Positions 29,375 to 35,606 of a stretch of 35,606 nucleotides of DNA are shown one piece after another. The notes beneath the pieces are model-generated. The model saw only the letters and a program-made list of their open reading frames with translations. It ran no database searches and had not been told where the DNA came from. A program made the position numbers and the translations under genes. Location of the stretch: contig CALUVO010000001.1 of assembly GCA_944324245.1 (NCBI GenBank), forward strand, positions 1 to 35,606, written 5' to 3'. Every line of letters starts with the position of its first letter. Positions within the stretch are counted from its first letter, which is position 1. This DNA is from Candidatus Gastranaerophilales bacterium (GTDB lineage Bacteria > Cyanobacteriota > Vampirovibrionia > Gastranaerophilales > Gastranaerophilaceae).

Positions 29375-31054
29375 ATGACAAAGGTATTGTTGATATCTGA
29401 TAATGAAAAACAAAATGAACAAATAACTCAAGCTCTGGCAAAATCTTCTTTTGCTGTTATTTGTTCTTCTGATGAAGCTGCAGCATTGGGTTATGTCCAA
29501 AAAGGACTTGTTTCTCTTGTAATAATAGATGAAGAGCTAAAAGTACCGGATTCTGCAATTTTATGCAAAAAACTGCATGCTGCAGCAATTAAAGAAAATG
29601 TTGTAATAATTGCACTGGTAAATCAAAAAACCGAAAATTTGGAGCTTTTAAAACACACTAATGCATATATCACCAAACCTGTTAATGAAATAGTTCTTGC
29701 AGCCTGTGTAAGTTCTAATTTAAAGCTAAAAAGAGCTGTTGATACTCTAACATTAAATAATAGTGAACTGGCAAAGAGTCTTTATCAGCTTGATGTTTTA
29801 TATAATACTTCCACGCAGCTGGCAGGGTCATTAGATAAGCAAAAGCTCATAAATATTATGATAGACGGTCTTGAAAAAAGCTTAAGCTTTTCATTGTCTT
29901 CTACCCTTGTATTCAATGATGAGCACAATATAGAGCTTATTATAAATTCATTATACGGAATTTCACCAAGATTGGAACATTCTTTAAAATTACGCGCTAT
30001 ATTGAGTTATCGTGCACTTTTTGATAAAAAAAGAGTGCCTTATGAACTTAATGTAAACGATATAAAGGTTATAAAAAACATTAAGCACCATTTAGAAGAG
30101 TATGATCTTAATATTTTAAAGTTTGATAATCTTTTTGCACCGATAAATGTGGGCGAAAAATTTTTCGGTCATATTGAGGTTTTTAGGGAGACGGATTTTT
30201 CTCAAGAGGATACAACCTGTTTTCAAACTCTTGCCAGACAGGTCTCGCTTCCTCTGGAAAATGCTGCTTTGTATGAAGAAATAAAAAATACAAATACAAA
30301 ACTCGAGAAACTGGAAAGACTAAAATCAGAGTTTATTTCTATTGTTTCTCATGAATTAAGAACTCCTTTGACGGCAATAAAAAATTCTCTTGAAATCTGT
30401 TTGAGCGGTAAAGCCGGAGATGTAAGCTCCATAATGGACAAGTTTTTGAATATGGCGTCACGTAACGTAACAAGATTGTCAGGTATAATTAATGATTTGC
30501 TTGATTTATCAAAGGTGGAAGCCGGAAAAATGGATTTTAAATTTGAAAAAACAAATATTAATGCGCCGGTTGAATTTATAAAAAATACATTTGAAAATGT
30601 CGCAAGAGAAAAGAATATAGAATTAATTCTGGATAAAGACAAAAATATAAGTGATACCTATATTGATAACCAGAGAATAGAGCAGGTAGTTTCAAATCTT
30701 ATTTCAAATGCAATAAAATTTACAAATGAAGGCGGTAAAATAACAGTTAAAACAGAAAATATCAAACAGTCTGATATCGATAAAACAAAACTTTTCGATA
30801 TAGAAAAACCTGTATTTTATGACAATTATGTAAAAGTTTCTGTTTCAGACAGCGGAATAGGTATAGCTCAGGAGGATTTGAAAAAAGTATTTGACCAGTT
30901 CCAGCAGATAGAAAATTCTTTGAACAGGAAAAACGGCGGTACAGGACTCGGGATGCCTATTGCAAAACAGTTAATCGAAGCTCATAAAGGCTTTATCTGG
31001 GTAGAAAGTGAATTGAACAGAGGAACTACATTCTCTTTTGTTATTCCTGTTTGA
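29375..31054 (+). CDS. Receiver-GAF-histidine kinase
   Basis: The 559-residue cytoplasmic protein begins with a receiver domain (1-120): phosphoacceptor D52 and K101 are present, but the acidic pair reads ISDN, with one Asp replaced by Asn. A GAF-like region follows (about 145-300), then the kinase: H-box SHELRTPL with H326, N-box NLISNAIKF with N445, DSGIGI and GGTGLGM. The kinase core looks active. It probably passes phosphate to the CheY-like protein encoded 430 bases downstream. It has no membrane segments, so the signal is internal. It lacks a clear ribosome binding site. It overlaps the next gene by 4 bases (TTGA). Confidence 0.9.
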   Translation: MTKVLLISDNEKQNEQITQALAKSSFAVICSSDEAAALGYVQKGLVSLVIIDEELKVPDSAILCKKLHAAAIKENVVIIALVNQKTENLELLKHTNAYITKPVNEIVLAACVSSNLKLKRAVDTLTLNNSELAKSLYQLDVLYNTSTQLAGSLDKQKLINIMIDGLEKSLSFSLSSTLVFNDEHNIELIINSLYGISPRLEHSLKLRAILSYRALFDKKRVPYELNVNDIKVIKNIKHHLEEYDLNILKFDNLFAPINVGEKFFGHIEVFRETDFSQEDTTCFQTLARQVSLPLENAALYEEIKNTNTKLEKLERLKSEFISIVSHELRTPLTAIKNSLEICLSGKAGDVSSIMDKFLNMASRNVTRLSGIINDLLDLSKVEAGKMDFKFEKTNINAPVEFIKNTFENVAREKNIELILDKDKNISDTYIDNQRIEQVVSNLISNAIKFTNEGGKITVKTENIKQSDIDKTKLFDIEKPVFYDNYVKVSVSDSGIGIAQEDLKKVFDQFQQIENSLNRKNGGTGLGMPIAKQLIEAHKGFIWVESELNRGTTFSFVIPV

Positions 31055-31476
31055 GTGAAAGAGAAAAATTCGTTTCTGATATGCAAAAAGAAATTTCAAA
31101 AGCAAAAGCCTGCTCCCAGCATGTACTGGTTGTATTGATACAGGAAGAGCTAAATCAGCGTTATTCCTTTATTAACGATGTAATGGAAGAAAAAATTTCA
31201 ATAATAAGAAAAACATCTAATACAAAAGAAGTTTGTTATACTGAAAACAATAAAAAATATCTGGAAATTATGATACCGGAAGCTGACAAATTTGCACAGG
31301 GCTTTATAGAAAAGAAAATAGAGAGCATTATAACAACCGAAACCGATGAAACAAATGCTAAAAAGTATGATATATTGTATTCAACGGCGATTTTTCCTGA
31401 TAATGGAGAAGATACGGATTCTTTGTGCGATTATTTAACATCGGCTTTAAAAAAGAACACAATGGCGGAGGTGTGA
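31051..31476 (+). CDS. Small protein with degenerate GGDEF-like tail
   Basis: The 141-residue product sits between kinase and response regulator genes. It lacks a GGDEF motif, but the C-terminal ILYSTAIFPDNGEDTDSL with the helix after it resembles the last strand and helix of GGDEF domains (typically 'GIA.FP.DG.D...LL..AD.AL'). It might be a shrunken, non-catalytic relative, or this likeness may be chance. The start is TTG, overlapping the previous stop (TTGA) and so coupled; ATG at 31081 is an alternative with a weak GAAAGAG upstream. No known function. Confidence 0.6.
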   Translation: MSEREKFVSDMQKEISKAKACSQHVLVVLIQEELNQRYSFINDVMEEKISIIRKTSNTKEVCYTENNKKYLEIMIPEADKFAQGFIEKKIESIITTETDETNAKKYDILYSTAIFPDNGEDTDSLCDYLTSALKKNTMAEV

Positions 31477-31481
31477 ATTAA

Positions 31482-31862
31482 ATGAGCAGTGAAAGCAACG
31501 GCAAAAAAATTCTTATAGTAGACGATGAGCAGGATATTGTAGAAACTCTGAAATTTATGCTTGAAGCTCAAGGCTATGAATGTTTTTGCGCTTACGATGG
31601 TGAAAACGGGCTTAATATGGCTAAAGAAATTATGCCTGATTTAATGATTCTTGATGTTATGATGCCCAAAATTAACGGCTACAAAATCAGCAGGCTTTTA
31701 AAATATGATAATAAATATAAGGATATTCCAATTATTATGGTAACTGCACGCTCACAGGAAGATGATAAATTAATCGGACAGGAAACCGGCGTAAACGAAT
31801 ATATAACAAAGCCTTTTGAACTTGATGAAGTTATTGCAAAGGTGAATGAATATCTGGCATAA
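31482..31862 (+). CDS. CheY-like response regulator
   Basis: The 126-residue protein is a single receiver domain: acidic pair D14-D15, phosphoacceptor D58 in LMILDVMMPKINGY, T88 in MVTAR and K110 in ITKPF. All are intact. It has no output domain, so it acts by binding a partner. GGAGG lies upstream of the ATG. It comes directly after the kinase and its small companion, and directly before the PilB-like ATPase gene, a natural candidate for its target. Confidence 0.93.
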   Translation: MSSESNGKKILIVDDEQDIVETLKFMLEAQGYECFCAYDGENGLNMAKEIMPDLMILDVMMPKINGYKISRLLKYDNKYKDIPIIMVTARSQEDDKLIGQETGVNEYITKPFELDEVIAKVNEYLA

Positions 31863-31904
31863 TTGGAACGATTATCAGAGTTTTTCGTCCGGAGAGTTGA
31901 AAAA

Positions 31905-33299
31905 ATGGAGTTTGTAAGAAATAAAACTTTAGAAAAATTAAAATATGATCTGGTTCGTGACAACCTTATAAAATACGAAGATCTGGAAACTGCAGAGCAG
32001 GTTGCACAAGTGCAGCATGTAAATGTAGGACAGGTTTTGATATCTTCCGGATTAATAGAAGAAGAAAAACTGCTTAAGTTCTTAGAGAGCAAACTTCATA
32101 TTCCGTATGTAAATCTCGATGATTATTCTCTGGATAAAAAGTGCCTCGGTTACATTAATTTAAATAATGCCCAGAAATATAAAGTTATTCCTCTTTTTGA
32201 GATAGAAGGGATTTTGACTGTTGCTATGTCAGATCCTCTTGATTTGTTTGCTATAGATAAAATTGTAGAGGATGCAAAATGTGAAATAGAACCTGTAATT
32301 TCATCAGAAAATGCTATTTTAAAAAAGATTGAGGAGTATTATACAAGCGGAAGTTCAGTAGGACAGATTTTTATCGATGAAGATAAACCAAAATATGACT
32401 GGAGAGATGTCCTAAATGATGAAAATGTTTCTCAGGGGTTGTCTGATGAACATATTCAAAAACTAATACGTGCAATTTTGAAACAGGCTATATCTGATGA
32501 TATTCACGAACTGTTTTTTGAACATATTCCAGAAGGTTTGAGCGTAACTTTTAGAAAAGAAGCACAAAATATTTCTACGGGGGATATTCCTTTAATTCTT
32601 GCTGCGCCTTTTATTGCAAGATTAAAAACCCTTTCCAATCTTGATCCGACAGTTTCAGAACTGCCGCAGCTTGGTAAATTGAGCTTTAAAGTGGATGATA
32701 TGGCGCTTATTGCTAGTATCTCTGCATTTCCTACCATACATGGTGAAAGAATTTCCATAAAAATATACAAGCCGCCTAAAAAATTGTGTGAAACAGCTTT
32801 AGATACAAAAAAAATAAATACAATCCATAATGCATTAAAAGTACCGGGAATTATACTTGTATGCGGCTCCGGTCTTTGCGGTAAAACTCATATGATTTAT
32901 TCTATTTTATCAGATATTGCTGATGATTCCCGTAATATCATGACAATAGAGTCAATAACAAAATATAATCTGGAAAATATAAATCAGTGCGAGTTGAACG
33001 AGCATATAGGTTTCAACCTTGATAAGGCAATGAGGTTTATAGAATTCCAATCTCCCGATATTCTTTATTTTGAAGGCATTAACACAAAAGAGGGTCTGGA
33101 TTATTTTACATCTCTTGTATTGAAAAATAAGACTCTGATTACAGAGTTTTTGGCTGAAAATATGGCTGATTTGATGAAAAAGATGGCGCTAAACGAGTTT
33201 TCCATGTTTAAATCTCTCTTAACTTGCTTAATATTTCTTCACAATAAAGACAGTATTGAAGTTTTCGATAAAAAGGCTTTAGAAAAATATTTTGGCTAG
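31905..33299 (+). CDS. Degenerate GspE/PilB-like ATPase with MshEN-type N-domain
   Basis: The protein (464 residues from this start) has an N-terminal T2SSE_N/MshEN-like region (LISSGLIEEEKLLKFLESK, IPYVNLDDY) and a C-terminal secretion/type IV pilus ATPase core. ASDIHIE appears as SDDIHELFFE and Walker A as GSGLCGKT. The Asp box TIEDP is altered to TIESITKY, Walker B VGEIRD to YFEGIN, and the His box to TEFLAEN. The Cys-rich zinc motif of true PilB is absent. It may bind ATP but hydrolysis is doubtful, and its role may be regulatory. GGAGAG eight bases before the ATG at 31905 favours this start over the TTG at 31863. Confidence 0.8.
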   Translation: MEFVRNKTLEKLKYDLVRDNLIKYEDLETAEQVAQVQHVNVGQVLISSGLIEEEKLLKFLESKLHIPYVNLDDYSLDKKCLGYINLNNAQKYKVIPLFEIEGILTVAMSDPLDLFAIDKIVEDAKCEIEPVISSENAILKKIEEYYTSGSSVGQIFIDEDKPKYDWRDVLNDENVSQGLSDEHIQKLIRAILKQAISDDIHELFFEHIPEGLSVTFRKEAQNISTGDIPLILAAPFIARLKTLSNLDPTVSELPQLGKLSFKVDDMALIASISAFPTIHGERISIKIYKPPKKLCETALDTKKINTIHNALKVPGIILVCGSGLCGKTHMIYSILSDIADDSRNIMTIESITKYNLENINQCELNEHIGFNLDKAMRFIEFQSPDILYFEGINTKEGLDYFTSLVLKNKTLITEFLAENMADLMKKMALNEFSMFKSLLTCLIFLHNKDSIEVFDKKALEKYFG

Positions 33300-33368
33300 A
33301 ATTTAGAAAAATTTTTATTAACAAAATGTAAAAATATTTTAACAATCCTTGAAATTCGGTAAATTCGT

Positions 33369-33397
33369 TGAAAAAAATGTTTTTTATTATTATATAG
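33369..33397 (+). promoter_or_regulatory. Predicted promoter of the 33427 gene
   Basis: TTGAAA (33369-33374) and TATATA (33392-33397) are 17 bases apart in the 127-base gap after the ATPase gene. The unknown protein and the HD-domain protein can thus be expressed separately from the kinase operon. Confidence 0.5.
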
Positions 33398-33426
33398 GAA
33401 ACCGAAGGTAAAAAAGGAATATTATT

Positions 33427-33915
33427 TTGAGTGGCGAAAATTTAAAAATCCCACAATTAAATATAAGTTTATCATCAACAGGTGCTGATTCTGCAGCTGG
33501 TGAACCTGCTTTTACATCAGCAAAACCAATGTTGTTTAATACAGGTCTGATAGACGCACGTGAATATGCTATTAACGGACAGGAACAGAATACTGTATCT
33601 AATGTCAATGTTAGTCTTGAGCAAGCTCTTTTTGAGTCAAAGCTCAAAACTCAGCAAGCACAGGTAAAACCTGAAGAATTGCCTGCAAATATCAGAACAG
33701 GCGCATTAGCTGCAATAGGAAATTATTTAAATAGAATAAAATATGGTGTAGACAAATTAGATACAGCTATTGATGATCGTGCGCTGGATGTACTTCAAAG
33801 GTACAGTATTCCTGAGTCTGATTTAAAAACAATGTATGAATCAAACCCGAGATTGCAGGCAATCATTTATCAAATGCTGCAAGCGGGGGCAAATTACGGA
33901 ATTCAAATGGGATAG
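33427..33915 (+). CDS. Hypothetical protein upstream of the HD-domain gene
   Basis: The 162-residue product is unrecognised. Its first half is Ser-, Ala- and Gly-rich and probably disordered (IPQLNISLSSTGADSAAGEP). The second half is helical (TGALAAIGNYLNRIKYGVDK onwards) and ends AGANYGIQMG. There is no signal peptide or membrane segment. The start is TTG with AAGGA about ten bases upstream. The HD-domain gene follows 20 bases later, so they are likely cotranscribed. Confidence 0.65.
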   Translation: MSGENLKIPQLNISLSSTGADSAAGEPAFTSAKPMLFNTGLIDAREYAINGQEQNTVSNVNVSLEQALFESKLKTQQAQVKPEELPANIRTGALAAIGNYLNRIKYGVDKLDTAIDDRALDVLQRYSIPESDLKTMYESNPRLQAIIYQMLQAGANYGIQMG

Positions 33916-33935
33916 TATTACAGGGGATATTTGGA

Positions 33936-34484
33936 ATGAAAACAAAAGATGTATTGCATTATGAAAATTTAAAAACTATAAAATATACACATCTGGCTAC
34001 GACAATTGTTTATGCTCGTGCTATAGCAGAAGTTCTTGGGTATTCAAAAGAACAGATTCATGTCATAGAAGTTGGGGCATCTCTTCATGATATAGGCAAA
34101 TCATTTATCCCGCCGTCAATTTTAAACAAGAAGGGAAAATTAACAAAAGAAGAACGTGAGATTATCAATTATCACTCTGTAATCGGCTATGAAATTTTAA
34201 AATCCGCAGGCTATGGTGTTAATGTTGCGGAAATTGCAAGAGACCATCACAATCCGCTGTCAAGAAATCCGATGGCTCAAATTGTAAGAGCTGCTGATAT
34301 TTATTCTGCAATGAGAGAAGAACGTTCTTACAAAAAGGCAAAGACACATGAAGAAGCAATGGAGGTTTTGAAATCCGCAAGGGTGCCTCAAAAGATTCTT
34401 GATGCACTGGATAAAAAATACGGTAAAAAATATACAGCAACAAATCCTATTCAAGGCTTTTCAGTTCGCACTGCAGTTGCTTAA
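33936..34484 (+). CDS. HD-domain phosphohydrolase related to HD-GYP, lacking GYP
   Basis: The 182-residue protein has HD-family metal residues: H19, HD at H51-D52 in LHDIGKSFIPPSIL, H80 in NYHS, and H104-H105 in DHHN. The surrounding pattern (HDIGK, IPPSILNKKGKLT, ADIYSAMREERSYK) is that of HD-GYP phosphodiesterases. The GYP loop after the double His is replaced by PLSRNP, so cyclic di-GMP hydrolysis is uncertain although the metal site looks whole. This is the opposite pattern to the 25146 protein, which keeps GYP but has lost metal ligands. AGGGGAT precedes the ATG. Its last 38 bases overlap the end of the TPR gene on the other strand. Confidence 0.85.
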   Translation: MKTKDVLHYENLKTIKYTHLATTIVYARAIAEVLGYSKEQIHVIEVGASLHDIGKSFIPPSILNKKGKLTKEEREIINYHSVIGYEILKSAGYGVNVAEIARDHHNPLSRNPMAQIVRAADIYSAMREERSYKKAKTHEEAMEVLKSARVPQKILDALDKKYGKKYTATNPIQGFSVRTAVA

Positions 34485-35382
34485 TGCTTGTTTTTAGCGT
34501 ATCGTTGTTGTTTAGAGCTTCTTTCAAACATTGTTTGTAGTTTTCCGTATCACCTGCTTCTTTATATAACTGTGCAAGTATATAATAAACATCTCCATTA
34601 TATGGGTTATTTTGCAAAGAAGTTTTCAAAAGGTTCATTGCTGTATTCAAATTTTGCTCTTTTGCATATATTTTTGCCAGTATAATAGAAGCATTATCGT
34701 CTTTAGGATTTAACTCAAGTGTTTTTTGCAAATATTCTTTTGCCTTTTGAGTATCTCCTTCCTCATAAAAAATAGAGCCGAGATTAAAATATGCCCAGCT
34801 GTAGTCCGGACACAGTTCTAATACTTTTTCATAGTGCTGTTTACATAAATCTCTTTGTCCTGTTTTGTCGTATTCATAAGCAAGGTAAAAATGCGCGAGA
34901 TGATCATCAGGGTTAAGTTCAATAGCTGCTTTCAGGCATGTTATAGATGTGTCATGCTCTTCTTTTTTTGAATATAAATATCCGAGGTTAAAATAGCTGT
35001 TTGCATCATCCTCTTCCAGCTGTAATACACGTTTGAAAAACGGGATTGCTTTATCAAATTCTTGTGTCTGCAAATACGCATATCCAAGGTTGTATAAAAA
35101 ATCAGGTTCATCAGGGCTTATGTTTAGTGCATTTTGATAAGATATAATAGCTCTGTCAAATTTTTTCAGATTTTCAAGAACAATACCTGCATTATAGTGC
35201 AATCTTGAATCTTCAGGAAATCTCTTCAGAAGATAATAAAGATGTTTTAGAGCTTCTTCATTATATCCGTTTTCTAACAACTCCGTAGCCAGCTCTCTTC
35301 TGACTTTAAAGTCAGTGGGATCATGCTGTATTTTTTCATTTAGCTCTGTAATTTTTTTTATACTATTTTCATTGTTTTCCAT
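34447..35382 (-). CDS. Tetratricopeptide repeat protein
   Basis: The 311-residue protein is made almost entirely of TPR units of 34 residues, about eight in tandem, with the usual W/L-G-Y-A-P spacing (for example AYAYLQTQEFDKAIPFFKRV and AYFNLGSIFYEEGDTQKA). There is no signal peptide, so it is cytoplasmic or peripheral. TPR arrays bind partner proteins; in this lineage they often accompany pili or cell-envelope assembly, but no partner is encoded next to it except the convergent signalling genes. No clear ribosome binding site precedes the ATG. The 3' end overlaps the HD-domain gene by 38 bases. Confidence 0.9.
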   Translation of the reverse strand: MENNENSIKKITELNEKIQHDPTDFKVRRELATELLENGYNEEALKHLYYLLKRFPEDSRLHYNAGIVLENLKKFDRAIISYQNALNISPDEPDFLYNLGYAYLQTQEFDKAIPFFKRVLQLEEDDANSYFNLGYLYSKKEEHDTSITCLKAAIELNPDDHLAHFYLAYEYDKTGQRDLCKQHYEKVLELCPDYSWAYFNLGSIFYEEGDTQKAKEYLQKTLELNPKDDNASIILAKIYAKEQNLNTAMNLLKTSLQNNPYNGDVYYILAQLYKEAGDTENYKQCLKEALNNNDTLKTSIKQLQCELKSLE

Positions 35383-35446
35383 AATTCAATTTTAACGTTT
35401 TTTAGCTTATTTGCAAAATATAAAATATTACTAATCCAAGAATTGC

Positions 35447-35606
35447 TTGACATATTTACTATTTTAAAGGAATATAGTTATACGGTTTTGCATTGTGATC
35501 AGAATGCACGAAGTGCTCCGCCACAATACACGTAGTTGAAAATTAAATAATTTGCCCTGGTGGCAGGAACCAGCAAGGCATAAAATATACAAAAACAATT
35601 AAGTAT
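35447..35606 (+). ncRNA. Possible structured RNA or leader at the right edge
   Basis: The 224 bases after the TPR gene start contain no gene. A perfect TTGACA lies at 35447-35452; the best -10, TATAGT at 35473-35478, is 20 bases away, too far for a strong promoter. Downstream, TTGTG (35493-35497) pairs with CACAA (35522-35526) and encloses the hairpin GCAC-gaa-GTGC (35506-35516). A second stem follows: CTGGT (35557-35561) with ACCAG (35569-35573), flanked by TGCC/GGCA. It matches no riboswitch or RNA family I know and may be cut off by the window edge. Confidence 0.35.

Noticed and set aside
35551-35580. Likeness of the CTGGT...ACCAGCAAGGCA stem to the small SRP RNA
   Set aside because: The conserved asymmetric loop words of the SRP core are absent; only the shared AGCAAGGCA-like end is similar.

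Overview
The window is AT-rich bacterial DNA with short intergenic gaps and genes on both strands. Several features suggest a gut-type non-photosynthetic cyanobacterial relative (Candidatus Gastranaerophilales / Melainabacteria): many lineage-specific membrane proteins with a short 'F-x-G/K' motif near the N-terminus, paired pseudopilin-like proteins with the FTLAE..LL start, YggT, and an unusual mix of two-component and type IV pilus parts. This placement is inference from gene content; no rRNA or tRNA gene was recognised.

Layout. Bases 1-393 hold a GC-richer, repeat-like block and a promoter. 394-2054 is an Lrp/AsnC regulator translationally coupled to a PLP aminotransferase. 2139-6345 holds a tiny HExxH (SprA-like) protein, a membrane-anchored DUF1893 protein, a lineage-specific membrane protein, a GIY-YIG protein and an AAA+ ATPase with an unrecognised N-terminal region. 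6349-9309 holds a MATE exporter, a Cof-type HAD phosphatase and a LUD-domain protein. 9310-9604 is a repeat-bearing gap. On the minus strand, 12696 down to 10146 looks like one operon: two pseudopilins, methylthioadenosine phosphorylase and YggT. 13099-16499 is a redox cluster: a GlcF/LutA-like Fe-S protein divergent from two zinc-dependent dehydrogenases. 16689-19812 holds two coupled membrane proteins and a GYLPA-repeat protein. 20029-24148 holds glucose-6-phosphate isomerase and an 879-residue coiled-coil protein. 24145-29235 holds small unknown proteins, a GAF-GGDEF-degenerate HD-GYP protein, a family 9 glycosyltransferase and thymidine kinase.

29375-34484 is the most interesting block. 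It runs receiver-GAF-histidine kinase, a small protein with a GGDEF-like tail, a CheY-type regulator, a highly degenerate GspE/PilB-like ATPase, an unknown protein and an HD-domain protein without GYP. Together with the GGDEF/degenerate HD-GYP gene nearby, it reads as a signalling locus in which several enzyme domains may have become sensors or scaffolds. A TPR protein follows on the opposite strand, and the window ends in a possible structured RNA.

Convergent gene pairs are packed very tightly, with stop codons interlocked or only a few bases apart, and several lineage-specific genes use TTG or GTG starts supported by Shine-Dalgarno sequences. All functions are read from sequence motifs by eye; no searches were run.
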